A stretch of DNA of 64,000 nucleotides from Oikopleura dioica (GCA_907165135.1 OU015567.1:5151001-5215000); one strand, 5' to 3'; positions 20,978 through 32,802 are shown, counted from the stretch's first letter. Numbers and translations are program-made. The notes: generated from the sequence alone by a model not told the origin.

Positions 20978-21124
20978 TTTCTGTGTAGAAAACCCGAGTC
21001 AGGTCCTAAAGAGTAAAAATGATAAGCCGCGTTGCGGCTTTATAAAGAACGAGGCCGCTTGGCGGCTTTTCATTTAGGATTTTGAGACCCTGACTCAGGT
21101 TTTCTTCACAGGCTGTCAAGCGCA
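20978..21124. mobile_element. Family A inverted-repeat element
   Basis: Left ctgtgtagaaaacccgagtc, right gactcaggttttcttcacag; core gccgcgttgcggc and gccgcttggcggc hairpins. Confidence 0.75.
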
Positions 21125-21607
21125 GGTACAAGTAAAGTGAGTATATTGAGCTGCAGAATAATGCCCCGGAAGCCCAAGGTTTATCTTGACTAAGCCTTTT
21201 TTCGATCGTGGAGATAATACGTGCGCTGAGTAGAAAACTTCCTTTTGCCCTTTTTCTATCTCTCAAAAATCTACCACAATTTACCAAATATAAAATTCTA
21301 GCACTGAATCTTCCGCTTTTTTTTTTTGAAATTTTTTTCGTTAATTTGAGGGATGAAATTTGTCATCGAGAAGTGGCGAGTCAAGCAAAGAAATTAGCTT
21401 GAGGAGCAAATGGCGAAATCCGCTTTTTTAAATCCGAGATTATCGCGCGGCGAAAGAAGTGAGATGACGAAGACGGATTTTCACTAATGATGAGTTCGAG
21501 TCGAAGAATCATCAAGTGCTCACGGATTTGCTACTTTTTTTCTTTTATTTGGAGATTAAGCAAACTAGAACTCTAGTAGAACTCGTCCTTCTGGGATCAA
21601 AAATCTT

Positions 21608-21798
21608 TCTCAAAAGCATGAGTCAGGGTCCGTAAAGGTCATGATATAAGCCGCGTAGCGGCTTTTTGTAAATCAAAGCCGCGCGGCGGCTTTTCAAGTA
21701 TTTTAAATCAAATTCAAATATTGATTTTGGCGAAGCTTTTCAATGAAACTTGACTTAAGGACCCTGACTCAGGTTTTCTACACAGATTGACAAACTCA
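21608..21798. mobile_element. Family A inverted-repeat element
   Basis: gagtcagggtccgtaaagg at left and ggaccctgactcaggttttc then tacacag at right. Core carries gccgcgtagcggc and gccgcgcggcggc hairpins and an extra 60-base AT segment. Confidence 0.7.
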
Positions 21799-22339
21799 GA
21801 CTTTCTATTTTACCTAAGTTTATTCTTCGTTTCATCCTTTTCAGGTCGAGTCAACATGAAATATTTTCTTACACTTTTTCTTATCGCTCCAAAAATTGAA
21901 ATTAAAGTTTGAAATTGAGTATAAGTTATACTGTATAACCGAGATATCTTTAAAACAACATTTTTATTTGACGACAGTTAGAGTGTTCTAAAATTTCTTG
22001 ATAACGTTAGCAATTTAAAAGCGAAACTACTTGAACTTGTCGATTATTAAAAGATTATCGATAATTATTAGTTGTTGGCTAGAATTTTTGAACCTCTGGG
22101 GCTCACGCGAAAACGTGACTTTTGATAATCCATGTATGTAAGAACGTGGATAATTACATTATTGTCGAGGTACGAGCTGTTGACGAAATATATAAGCGGA
22201 AAAAACGAATCGTGAAAACGATCGTTCCGAATAGAATATACAACCCTAGCGTGATGCTTGCAGGTTGCAACGTGTTTCGAAGCGAAAATAACTGATAAAA
22301 ATTTGTCGACAAATTTTCAGCAAATAGTAGTTTATTTTT

Positions 22340-22410
22340 TGTCCTCGCTAGGCGGCTTTTGATTAAGGATCTTTGAAACCCTGACTCAGGTTTTTCGCAG
22401 CCTTCCAAGG
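22340..22410. mobile_element. Right half of a family A element
   Basis: Only the hairpin edge (aggcggcttttgattaagg) and the right terminus ccctgactcaggtttttcgc followed by a diverged tip remain. Confidence 0.5.
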
Positions 22411-22814
22411 CCAGACTAGTACTATCGCTAAACAAAAAATGCTTTTCCGGGCAAAATTTAGGATCTTTTCCTATGACCCGATTTCTTGTCTTTTGCGGCG
22501 ATAAAGAGTAATTAACAGGATAGAACCGGCTTAAGGATCGTTGCCACGCATTTCTAAATCACGTTTAAATGATGGCGTGGCACATCTTTTAACGTCAGCT
22601 GCGGCGTAAATTTGAATCGAGTCAATTATCATTCCTTTTATTAGATTTTTCTCAAGTCCATAAAAACAGAATCATAATCAGAATAATAATATTGCAGCCT
22701 GACTTTCGTCTAAATAATTGAAAATAAATAATGCGAATCACAATTTTTGTAGTTTTTATGAAAATCCGCCTGACTCAGTTTTTCTAGACAGGTTTTGCCC
22801 CGATAAGCATATTT

Positions 22815-23216
22815 AAAATAGGTGGTGGTCTAAACTTTGAAGTTCTTACGTGCGATAAGAACTTCGTGTGGCCTAAACTTTGATCGTTCCCATGTGCGAT
22901 TCTTTGAGAAAGTGGCCTAAGCTTTGAATTTCCCCGGAGGCGGTTCTGCCATCGGTGACTAGAGCACCGCCCGCTAAGGCCACTACGCTTTATGCAGACC
23001 AATAAGGTTTACGTTTTTCATTCAAGGTGATGACACACATAGAACTAGTCAGAGCGCCTCAGGGGAAATTCAAAGTTTAGACCACTTTCACACATAGGAA
23101 GAATCAAAGTTTAGGCCACTTTCTCAAAGAATCGCACATGGGAACGATCAAAGTTTAGGCCACACGAAGTTCTTATCGCACGTAAGAACTTCAAAGTTTA
23201 GACCACCACCTATTTT
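22815..23216. mobile_element. Foldback element with about 130-bp terminal inverted repeats
   Basis: aaaataggtggtggtctaaa at the left end and its exact inverse at the right (ends at 23216). Each arm holds iterated gtggcctaaactttga units and a nested palindrome acttcgtgtgg / taagaacttc. The arms are nearly identical, suggesting recent origin. The 150-base centre has no coding potential. Non-autonomous. Confidence 0.82.
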
Positions 23217-25954
23217 ATCTTTAAAATTTCAAGTCACGAGCTGTGAAAAATTTACTTTTTTAGCACTCAAAAACGTTCGCGAAAATGTTTCCACGATCAT
23301 GGTCAAATTTTGACCAACAAAAGCGCTAGTGGTACTTGAAGTCAGAAAAGTTGGAAAGAACAGTTTTGAGTACCACAGTCTGCAGTTTTGTGATTCTTCG
23401 TTTAGAGAAGAATTTTGAACTTGAATTTGAAAAAGCTCCCTTTTATCGAAATTCTTCGCGTAAGAAAGTTTGTTCAGAAAACGCGCTCTACTTGAGATTG
23501 AATTTGCGTTATTTTCTCAGGAGGGAGAAAAGAGGATTATTCTTTCCAGGATTTTCGAAAGGTTACAAACGAATCGAACGTGAGGAGACAGTAACTCGAA
23601 TTTGGCAAAATATTCGGTCAAATTTGTCGCTATTTTTTGTCGATTTTTCAGATAAAAAAAACGATTTTTTAAATATTTTTTGTTGGAATTTTCATCATCT
23701 TTATTCCGTATTATTTCAATTTTTATCAACCCATAGACATAAACAAGTTACGTGGCCATACCCTTAAGAATTTGTCATCTCATGTTTATAAAAAATACCT
23801 CGTGCTATTTTTCATGTCACAATATTTACGACTTACAAACTCCAAATTCCCGAATTCGTCCGCGTTTTACAAAAAAGCGGGACAGGAGGAGGTAATTATT
23901 AGGAAAGAGTAAACAGAGCTTGATAAATCTAACTAACACGTGTCAAGTCGATTATGACGGTTGATTATCTGATTACGAGACAGTCTGAGGATTTTTGAAT
24001 ACGCGATTGAATTTGCGGCCTTGCTTCGAAAACAGTAGGAAATTCCTTTCTAAACACGAATTTTTTCCGCTCTAGGTGGATTTTGTTTTGACTCTTTGCT
24101 TCCTTAGGTCTTTCCAATTGAAGTTGTTTACCAAAACCTATTAAAAAAATGAGTCCGAAAGACCTTAAAAAGACCCTTTTAAAATATAAGCGCTCAGACT
24201 TGATGCAGCTCTAATATGCGCGACGTGCTAAGTGACTATAAACAGCCCTAGAACATCGTTCGCGGAAAAGTTGCGCGGCAAGAAAAAGGACGATGTGAAG
24301 AGGAGTGAGCTAACTTGAACATGGCCGAATAACCAAACGAAAGATATTCCGTTGAACTTGAAAATCTCACGTTAGAAAACCTCTTTATCCGGCCAAATCC
24401 GCCGGTGAAATTCTCTCCAAGCGCGTCGTAAAAGACACGGGCTCAACTCAAGTAAAAAAAATATGAGATAACCTCTTTACGAAAAGCAAAATAAATCAAA
24501 TCGCCTCAAAATAAAAATCATCCACGTGTCTGTAATCATAAATATTGTCGACTGATGATACTTGATTTTGACTCGAAATTGCAAAAATTTTAAACGAAAG
24601 TTTGGTGGAAAAAAGCGATTTCTAAAACCGTTTTTCGCTTTTATCCATTATCGCAACCATCCATTATCCTATTTATTATGCGTGTATTTAGGTTTGTAAG
24701 TGTCCTGTGAGCAGCAATTTCAAATCCAGAACTCGAGCTCTTTTTTTGGTAATCTTTCAATTTTGAGGAGCTCACGTTCGTGTGCTTCGATTTTTGCTCA
24801 ATTTCGAGTCGAAAATTCAAAATGGCTAGTATAGAAAAGAGCAGTTATGCAAGGTCGAAAGCGGATAATCCAGCGAAAACAAGCTCTACACAGAAATTGA
24901 ACACATTTTGCGGCTTTTTCGAAGATCCGCATTTTCGAATCGTCTTGACAAATCCTCAGAAGATCAACGATTAGAAACTTAGCAAAAAATCGCGAAGTTG
25001 GAAAAAAAAAGTTTCATTAAGCTAATCTGCAAAAAATCCTTCTCAGGATTCTTGAGATGTAGAATTCCACGAACACGTCAGTCTAAAACTCCTATCAGAA
25101 GACATTTACTGTGCATAGTTTTGCGATTCTAGCGCGAAGAAAAATGAGGAATTTTTCATTATCAGCGTCGGGAAAAATTTTCTCAAGCTGATTTCCGGAA
25201 TCATGAGTTGTCACGATTTCTTGATTTTTGAGTTTTCAAAGAAAAAATTGTGTCAGGGTCCTTAAGGAGGGGGTCGACGAGAAAAATTTTTTCGTTCTTT
25301 CAAAATTTCGATTATATTTTTGAATACATTAATAAAAAAGGAACATTTTTGGTCCCCAGCTTTTTGCGCATTTGTTAACTTTTTTTAAGAAAATTTTCGA
25401 TTTTCTGTCCGAAATCCGAGATTTTTCGAAAGTTAAAAGTTAGTTTTTTCGCTCAAAAACAATTTTCATCCAAATTTTTTTTGCAAGATATTGTTTTTTA
25501 ATGGTATCTTAATCATTATCAATAAAAGAATCCAAGTCTCCACGACTTTGGTAAAATTCTCTATGAAAAATGGGTAAAAATGACGATTTTGACGAAAATC
25601 GAATATTTTTAATCAATAAGAAAAATTTTTTTATGATAGTAACCCTTAATTTTTTGATCGCCGGTTAATTTTTAAGGGTCTAAATTATTTATTAATTATA
25701 TTTGATAAAGAAAAAAAAACTCGGTTTTCGAGATTTTTTGGTCACGAGACACCCCCACTTCAACCCTTATTTTTGAAAAATTTATCAAAAAAAATTTTTT
25801 TCTGCTTTTTGCCGGTTAATTTTTCAAACCCTTTTCTTTAAATCTGAAAAGTCAGAATTTTCCTATCTAATCGGGTTTCTCCGCATTTTTGGTCACGGAA
25901 ATCCCGATTCTCGTCGACCTCCCCCTTAAACTGAGCTTTGTCACAAAGCGAAGA

Positions 25955-26100
25955 GAACCTGAGTCAGGGTCTGAAAGATCTTTGAGTAAAAGCCGCGTTG
26001 CGGCTTTTTTTTTTCGAACAAAGCTGCAAAAAAACAATTTTTCCTTGTGGCTTTGCTTTTTCATTAAAGATTTCTCAGACCCTGACTCAGGTTTTCAGAA
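25955..26100. mobile_element. Family A element
   Basis: agaacctgagtcagggtctg at left, cagaccctgactcaggtttt at right (worn outer tips); core gccgcgttgcggc hairpin then an eroded second hairpin. Confidence 0.65.
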
Positions 26101-26107
26101 AAACCAG

Positions 26108-26300
26108 AGCTCATGACAACTCATGATTTATGAGTCAATAATTAAGCATACAGGCTCGGAAAACTGTGTTGAAAACCTGAGTTAGGGTCTGAGTAATCTT
26201 AAATGAAAAGACCCTTACTCAGGTTTTGAATACAGTTTGCCGAGCCTGAATGCCGAATTATTGAGTCATAAATCATGAGTTGTCACGAGTTCGGGTTCTT
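26108..26300. mobile_element. Short family A element nested in a larger palindrome
   Basis: An inner 100-base element (caggctcggaaaactgtgtt ... cagtttgccgagcctg, 26150-26249) lies inside outer arms acaactcatgatttatgagt (26114-26133) and its inverse near 26265-26285. The nested symmetry gives a stem of about 90 bases. Confidence 0.65.
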
Positions 26301-26643
26301 CTTAAAATCGACTGAGAATCTGCTAAAAGGAGCATTTTAAAATCTATAATTACGTCAAAAAACGTAAACAGCTCAAGCAAAACTGCTTGAGTAAAAATGT
26401 GCGTCTTCGTAGTAGCTTCGTGAGTTTACCCAGATGGCTTGGTTTGAACTTCATGTCTTGCAACCGCGAAGCCATGTTGCAGATTTTCATTTGGACGTCA
26501 GTTTTACTCTTTCCTTTCCGGGTAAGGCCTAAGTGAGATGACTGATTTCCTGTGCTTTAGAATGCTCTGTTAAAAACGAGGATGAAAAAGGGCATCCCCT
26601 TTTTTGGTACTTCGGTGTGCCCAAATTGCGTGGGCGCCATCAG

Positions 26644-26724
26644 GACTGGATGGCCGAGCGGTCTAAGGCGTTGGATTAAGGCTCCAATCTCTTCGGGGGC
26701 GTGGGTTCGAATCCCACTTCAGTC
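26644..26724 (+). tRNA. tRNA-Leu (AAG)
   Basis: 81-nt cloverleaf: acceptor GACTGGA pairs with TTCAGTC (one G-T pair); D arm TGGCCGAGCGGTCTAAGGC; anticodon stem TTGGA/TCCAA around loop TTAAGGC with anticodon AAG; a variable arm around TCTCTTCGGGGGC typical of class II; T arm GTGGGTTCGAATCCCAC. A T-run follows (accttttttc). Box A and box B promoters are internal. The 5' flank gtgggcgccatcag is shared with the copy at 32508-32588. Confidence 0.95.
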
Positions 26725-26938
26725 AAACCTTTTTTCAAATTCCTCGGTCAACACAGAATGCAGCTGTCAATCAAAGATAACTCACCGGACGCAATAAAAA
26801 CTACTTTTTGGCTCAAAAAATCCAACTGAGGAGAAGGTCACCAGACAAGACACTGTCACTTTGACCTTTTTATTAGTAACAAAAAGCTGGAGCTTCCGAC
26901 TTTCAGTCGACTCATTCACTTTTATTCACGGAGAGAAA

Positions 26939-27434
26939 ATGAACGCGGCAATAACACAAATGTTCGAGCAAATTAAGGATATGGGCTGCGAAGAGGCTCA
27001 GGAGTGGATGACCTGGGTGGAAGATTCAAGTATTTGGATGATTATTTTAAATTTCGAAATTGTATTTTTCGTAGATGCATTTTCCTGCTCTTGGTTGGAC
27101 AACAGCAACAAGGATCTGATCAAAGAAAAGTTCGCCTGCTACTCCAAAGGATGCGATGTCGTTAGTAACTATCAACACGACCAAACAAATTAAAATAAAA
27201 CTCTTTCAGAACATTTGCGGTATTTACGCAAGAAATTACTACTCAAGTTATTTTTCCACAACCACTGCTACCACAACTACTACGACCACCACAACCTCTA
27301 CCGCGCCAACAACAACCACGACGGCGAAACGAACAACGACAAGAGTTACTCTGAAAGCAACTGGCTCCGCTCAGACATCTTCGTTTTCCCTCATTTTTCT
27401 TCTCTTTATCTTCCTTTTCTTCAAAAATAAATAA
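26939..27434 (+). CDS. Cys-rich, Thr-rich surface protein, probably GPI-anchored
   Basis: Three exons: about 26939-27028, 27074-27160 and 27211-27434. The first two encode a small Cys-bearing domain (MNAAITQMFEQIKDMGCEEA, NAFSCSWLDNSNKDLIKEKF, ACYSKGCD.NICGIYARNYY). The third adds a mucin-like poly-Thr tract (about 30 residues, likely O-glycosylated) and a C-terminal hydrophobic stretch (SFSLIFLLFIFLFF) ending KNK, as in GPI-anchor signals or a short TM tail. No N-terminal signal is present from the ATG at 26939; an upstream exon could splice at ctttcag near 26905 (DSFTFIHGEK in frame). Family not recognised. Confidence 0.6.
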
Positions 27435-27803
27435 ACTTACTACCGTAAAATCAATAATACGACGATTAACAGACGTCTAACGGAAGAAACCGTCACTTGA
27501 GTGACTTGAGAGAGCTTTAAAAACTCGACTTTTGTCATCTTTGCCATTTGAAATCGATGAACTTTTTGGCTTTGATTCTTGCCTTGAATGTTTTTTTCTT
27601 TAAAAATTAGCATAGATTTTGTTGAGCTAGAAACATCACGTTTTTATCCGGACAAAAATGCTTCCGGTGCATAAATACTAGCGAGTTTTTTCTAGCAGGA
27701 CTCTTAAAAACCTCAAATCCTTGTCAGGCTGACTTACAGTATCCAATCTCATTAAAATTCGGAAATGGTCGGTTTCGTTTAGAGCTTTTTAGGGTAAGAT
27801 TTG

Positions 27804-27957
27804 GTCTCGCAAACCTGTGTAAAAACCCTGAGTCACGTTTTGAAGAGTTTTAATTAAAAGCCGCGTATCGGCTTTTTTTAAATATAAAGCCGCACAGCGG
27901 CTTTTAATTTTAGCCTTTCAAAACCTGAGTCAGGTTTTTCACACAGGTTTTTGAGCC
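27804..27957. mobile_element. Family A inverted-repeat element
   Basis: Left ctcgcaaacctgtgtaaaaa, right ttttcacacaggtttttgag; two hairpins (gccgcgtatcggc, gccgcacagcggc). Confidence 0.75.
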
Positions 27958-28331
27958 AAAAATCGATGGCTTTGAAATCACGCGAAAAAGTTTACTTTTG
28001 ATCCGAATCAACTCGCTTTAATTTCGAGTTTGAAGAGAAACGTGAAAAAGTTACGATTTCTTCGTGTTAAATGGTTTATCTCAAGCGCACTCGAAAATCA
28101 AGCGAAAAAAGATTGATAAAGTTGGAAGCTGGAGTTGGTTTGTGTGAGTTAGTAAGTGATCCGGGCCGCAAATAAAAACCGAAGAAACGTGAGTATCACG
28201 ATTTGAGAATGCGGCGTTCTTGAGGACTGGTGAGTTGGCGATGGTGGTTTCTAAAGGAGTCGAAAAGGAGCACTCAAGATTGTGATTTTGAATCACGATT
28301 TTTCGGATTCAGCGGAAAAGTATCATAGACT

Positions 28332-28502
28332 GAGCTCGGCAACCGGTGTTGAAAACCTGAGTCAGATTTTGAAAAGCTGAAATGAAAAGCCGCGTAGCGG
28401 CTTTTTTTACGACGAAGCCGCAAAGTTTGGATTGATTGTTTGGTTTCCATTTCGGCTCCTCATAACATGACTCAGGTTTTTCTACACAGGTTTTCGAGCC
28501 CT
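28332..28502. mobile_element. Family A inverted-repeat element
   Basis: Left gagctcggcaaccggtgttg, right tacacaggttttcgagccct; first hairpin gccgcgtagcggc intact, second broken after aagccgcaaag. Confidence 0.75.
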
Positions 28503-28753
28503 GTTCGAGGCTGTTGAAATGCCTGTAGTGAACCTCGAGTACACAGTGTAGTGGTATCTCAAGGAGGACCTGTATTTCTACTTATGAAAACTGGCTCAAC
28601 TTCGATTGGATAATTATCACCGACAGAAAATTTCAAGATCAAGATGTGAGGGCTCAAGTTTTTGGGTGAAAATTCGCTGTTCTCGAAATTTTCACTAAAA
28701 TCGACATGTTTATTAGACCTGCCCTTAATTATTGAACTTCTAGAGAAGGCGGA

Positions 28754-29430
28754 TTATCCATGTAATTCTGACAAGTAGTCCCCTAGAAGCCAGGCGAGAG
28801 GCGCTAGAATGCACAGTAAGATAACAGTAATGATCAATCCGCTTTTTCTTCTCGAGCTCAACAATTTTTCCTCCCTCGATTCATTTTTCCCATATTTTTT
28901 TATCTCTTTGATTTCCTCGATCGACCAGCCGGTCGTTTGCGAAATCAGCTGATCCTCAATTTTCGTCTCTTTGTACAATCGATCGTCAGAAACTGGCATT
29001 TTCTGGCTCATCGAGTCGAACATTTTCCAACGTGCTTTCAAATTCATCAAACGAAACTCGCGGATGTTTTCCTTTCGCTGAAAAAATGTTCAATTTCCAG
29101 ACCACGTAAAAGAGGTAAAAGCTACTGTCAAGTTCTACTCCGGAAAGAGACAAAATAACACGATCAAAGCGCTTTTTGAAAGATAACGCGAAAAAGTTCG
29201 TAACCGCGAAATTTTTATATGAACGCTTCTGCGCTTTAGTAAACCTATTAAATCCACGTCAAGATACGTTTTCTGAAATTTGATTGGCGAAGAGGCCGAA
29301 TGGACAAATTTCATTCGTCGAAAATTCGACTCAAAAAAGAGTATTTTGTACCTGGTAATTGAGAATCCACGTGACAAGTCTTGCATTTTGTTTCTCTTTC
29401 TTTGAGCTAATTGCTGAGCAGTTGGCACAG
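28754..29430 (-). CDS. Tail-anchored membrane protein, family unknown
   Basis: Exon 28754-29077 (after a tttttcag acceptor) encodes RKENIREFRLMNLKARWKMF, a soluble charged region (QLISQTTGWSIEEIKEIKKY), then SGLIITVILLCILAPLAWLL and a short luminal GDYLSELHG. The helix near the C-terminus with few following residues fits a tail anchor. It joins in phase 0 to an upstream exon (about 29352-29428) reading KEKQNARLVTWILNYQ. The start codon is not settled: either the Met in exon 2 (MNLKARW) or an upstream exon. No family recognised. Confidence 0.55.
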
Positions 29431-29712
29431 TAAGAACTTACTGTACCGGTAGTGTTGGGAAGAAATATTGTTTTATTCATATTTTTTGAATGAAAAGTGT
29501 AGAATATACGGCTGCTTTTAAAAGAAAGAGAGAACGACTAATCTGCGTCAAAGTCAAGTTTAACTTCGGTTAAAGAAAGTCTTTACAAGCCGCCGGCACG
29601 ATTTAAGACTGTTATAAAAGAGGGGAATGGGCTTTATGACAGGCGAAAATGAGTTGGTCGGATTTACAGTGATTCTTCTTCAGGAAGAATTTCAAAACTA
29701 ATTGTTCAATTC

Positions 29713-29958
29713 TTATTTTTGGAGAAAATTATTCATGGAATGGAAATCAATCGGATAACTTTTTTCTTCGAATTCAAGACGTAATTGCAGATTAAGGGTG
29801 TTTGGAAGTTTACCTATCGTCAGAAAGCTTCTTAATATCTGCTGATCAAAAACAGATTTCTTGCCCGTTTTGGATGGTATCAATAAACATACGGCTTTCT
29901 GATCCATCACGTTCAACGGACCTTTGCGTTCCTCCATCCTCTCCAAAATCAATCTGGC
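29713..29958 (-). CDS. Hypothetical protein exon
   Basis: After a gccgctcag acceptor a frame opens as LMARLILERMEERKGPLNVM, DQKAVCLLIPSKTGKKSVFD, QQILRSFLTIGK... and ends NNFLQK at 29713. The first half looks coding; the second half could instead be intron after a gtaaact donor near 29814. No domain recognised. Upstream exons not found. Confidence 0.33.
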   Translation of the reverse strand, partial: ARLILERMEERKGPLNVMDQKAVCLLIPSKTGKKSVFDQQILRSFLTIGKLPNTLNLQLRLEFEEKSYPIDFHSMNNFLQK

Positions 29959-30169
29959 CATCAGCTGAGCGGCGCGAAACTTGTGTCATTCAAATTTTCT
30001 CAAGTGGCAAGGTTGCAAAATTTTCCGAAGCAGTTTTTTGCAACTGCAACAACAACCAATGTGCTCATTTTCGAAGCGCTCCGCTGCTCTAGAAATATTA
30101 GACAACTCCAAAATTCAGCTTGATGGATTGAAGAAGAGGGGGACTTTACTTTGCACTTTTTGTATTAAT

Positions 30170-30330
30170 TTTAGGTCGAATGTCGCTGAATGTCCACGAA
30201 TGTCGCTGAATGTGGCCAAATGTCCTTAAATGTCGAGTAATGCCGACGACTGTTGGGAAAAAACCATCTTCCGAAAACCAAAAGTAAATCTATTGGCAAT
30301 ATTGAGCGATATTCGGCGTCATTCGTGGAC
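30170..30330. repeat. cgctgaatgtc-type repeats, related to those in the SLC7-like intron
   Basis: Five degenerate units (aatgtcgctgaatgtccacg and relatives) in one orientation, then an inverted piece gagcgatattcggcgtcatt about 60 bases further on. Confidence 0.6.
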
Positions 30331-30898
30331 AAAACCAGGGCGCCCGAATGTTTAAAGGTGTTCTTGTCTGGATGATATATTTTTTAAAAGAAGATTGAAT
30401 TGAGAACGTGGACGAAGTTTGTGTTCTTTTTCATATCTCCATTTTTCTGTGCAAATAATTCAAATCGAAAAGAAAAAAAAATGCTTCGAAATCACATTTG
30501 TCGGTCAGCGGTTGCGCGGTTTTCCGATTTTTTCAAACATTTCCAGACTCGGGCTTTGTGATAAGCTTAGCCGACCACACGAGTCTACTCTGTTATCGCG
30601 TCATGTTCACGTTTGAATGGTTTTGGTCAATCAAAGATTTATTTCGGCGGTGTTCGTAATTCATTCTTTATCGGCATTTTGAGGCAGATAAAAATGGTTT
30701 GAAGCGCAGATGAAAATGTAAATGTTCAAATAAAAATTATATCAAAGTAAGGGGAAAAAGAGGAGGACAGTTCAACTGTCCACCAATGTCACACCAATGG
30801 TGGGGGTGGGTTTACTTGGTTTTGATTGGCTGAAGAAAAAATACTGGCGTTTGATTTGTTGAGACGACCATAAACCCCACTCATAAAGCTAACCATTC

Positions 30899-30981
30899 GG
30901 TAACCTGTAAAGAAAACCTGAGTCAGGGTCTGAGAATTTTTGAAGAAAAATCCAAACCCTGACTCAGGTTTTCACCACAGA
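30899..30981. mobile_element. Short family A element
   Basis: ggtaacctgtaaagaaaacc then tgagtcagggtctga, followed after 20 bases by the inverse. No hairpin core. Confidence 0.6.
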
Positions 30982-31950
30982 ATGATGATAAGAAACAGGT
31001 TACATTAATTCTGAACAGACTTCTTTGGTTATCCCCGTGTCCCTTGAATTTCACCCGCAGTTAACCCCCTGCATTATGGAGGTTAATTTTGAGATCACTA
31101 ACGGAACAGTCTAACGATTGATGACAATTTCTAACGCTCCCTGAGCTCAAAATAACCACTCTTCTTCAAACCTTTTTCTCAAAAGAAAACTAGACTTTTC
31201 ATCAAAGCTGATGATTTTTCGAAGAATGGAGATATTTTTTGATAATATTTAATCATCAATTTACAAGGTTAATTTCTTGTTATTCTTTATTACAGAAGAT
31301 TTCGGGAAAATTTTGATGTTGACACGTGAGATTCTTGCTTTGAGTTGATTAGTTGTTGAACACTTTCGATTTCGTGAACAGGAAAAAAAGGGAAAAATAT
31401 AGAGTCACGAGGGTGCCAACTGTGCCGAGGACAATGATTGTCGTTCTTCTTTGATTTCTTTTATAACTTTTTGGAGCTTCAAAATCTTAAATCTGAGAAA
31501 CTGAATATTTCCCCGAAAGAAAGTTTTGCAACGTTTCCTATGTACCCAAAGCTGGCATTTTGTTCACAAACCAAAAATGAAACCCTAAGTTTTGATTTGC
31601 AACAATCAACGTTTTTTTTTTCTCTGTATTTTTTAACTGAGAATTTTTTATAACTGGAAATATCATTTTAGAGCTCTTTCTCTTTTATTGCTCTGAAATT
31701 TTTCCGTCATTTTTCGTTTTTTTTTTCGCAGAAAAAATTCAGAATAAAAAGTCGGGTGTGTGTACTCAAATCGGAAGCCGAATAGACACGGCTTGTCGTT
31801 TTATCAAGTCAATCGAGCAGCTTTTAGGAGATACCAGTTTTTCGAGTGTTTGGTTAGTTGAGCCCAAGAGGTAATGCTCTGTGAATTTGGATCTTTTATG
31901 AACTTCCTTTTGCCCTTCTTTTTGAGCTCCAAATGATTTTGGAATAATCA

Positions 31951-32165
31951 TGGGCTCGAAAACCTGTTTGAAAAACCTGAGTCAGGTTTTGAATGAACTG
32001 AAATGAAAAGCCGCGTAGCGGCTTTTTTATAAACGAAGCCGCAAAGCGGCTTGGCCAAAATTTTGAGAAAAGTAAAACTGATAATTTGAGAAGCCGCTCA
32101 GCGGCTTTTTTCAGAAAACCGCTACGCGGCTTTACATTTCAGCTTATTAAGAGTCTGACACAGAT
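31951..32165. mobile_element. Family A element with four hairpin halves
   Basis: gggctcgaaaacctgtttga at left; gccgcgtagcggc, gccgcaaagcggc, gccgctcagcggc and a worn accgctacgcggc inside; right end diverged (gagtctgacacagattttga). Confidence 0.65.
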
Positions 32166-32507
32166 TTTGACCGAGATATTTTTTTCTTAAAAATATTCGC
32201 GAAATTTTTGCATATTCTAAAAAATAGATTTTTTTTCTAAAAAAGCACCCGGATTTTTTGAATGTCAAATTGTCAACTTGAAGCTGTTGGAATTTTCGGT
32301 CGGTTGACGTAAGATCCAAGTTCTTACAAAAACAAACTGCGTGTTCGGAGAAAGTGGACGAAGCTGGTGATTTTGGGGATGAAACTTTGATATCTTGGAC
32401 GGAAGGAATCTTTAGAGCAAATGATGTTTTGACGAGGGCTTGATGTAATTACGCGTATAGCAACGGAGAAAAACACGATGTAGCTTTTTAGAAACGGAAA
32501 AAGGTTT

Positions 32508-32588
32508 GACTGAAGTGGGATTCGAACCCACGCCCCCGAAGAGATTGGAGCCTTAATCCAACGCCTTAGACCGCTCGGCCATCCAGTC
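32508..32588 (-). tRNA. tRNA-Leu (AAG)
   Basis: Identical in the mature region to the copy at 26644-26724 but on the minus strand. The upstream flank (tgtgcccaaatcgcgtggg / cgccatcag) is also shared, so the copies arose by duplication of a unit larger than the tRNA. Followed by a T run. Confidence 0.95.
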
Positions 32589-32639
32589 CTGATGGCGCCC
32601 ACGCGATTTGGGCACACCCAGGAGTCAATTTTTGCGATT

Positions 32640-32802
32640 TGGCTCGAAAATCTGTGTGTTAAACCTGAGTCAAGGCCTGAAAACAAAGGATAGAAAAAAG
32701 AAGTAGATAGATATTATGGCGGAGCCGCTCTGCGGCTTCGTTAAAAAAAAGCCGCTACGCGGCTTTTCATTCAAAGCTCTCTCAGGACCTGACACAGAAC
32801 AG
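32640..32802. mobile_element. Family A element
   Basis: ggctcgaaaatctgtgtgtt and aaacctgagtcaaggcctg at left, caggacctgacacag at right; hairpins gccgctctgcggc and gccgctacgcggc. Lies about 50 bases from the tRNA-Leu gene. Confidence 0.65.

Larger units (their letters stand above)
19921..26643. other. Gene-poor repeat-rich stretch
   Basis: Apart from the elements listed separately I see no supported multi-exon gene. Two open frames were weighed: 23336-23767 (+), 143 codons, lacking splice or family support, and 24822-24974 (+), MASIEKSSYARSKADNPAKT and on to LTNPQKIND, 50 codons with a plausible start context (ttcaaaATGgct) but nothing else. The rest is AT-rich with low-complexity runs and mirrored aagggt/acccttat ends near 25640-25830. 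Confidence 0.45.
27435..28753. other. Intergenic between the Thr-rich gene and the tail-anchored gene
   Basis: Contains the two family A copies listed. Otherwise AT-rich without supported exons; the frame at 28081-28296 (-) shows no coding features. Confidence 0.4.

Noticed and set aside
22784..23002. Open frame in the foldback element
   Set aside because: It lies wholly in the arm and centre of the inverted repeat, with no coding character.
23336..23767. 143-codon open frame on the plus strand
   Set aside because: Low-complexity composition, no signal, domain, splice context or polyadenylation signal; the length is possible by chance in this sequence.
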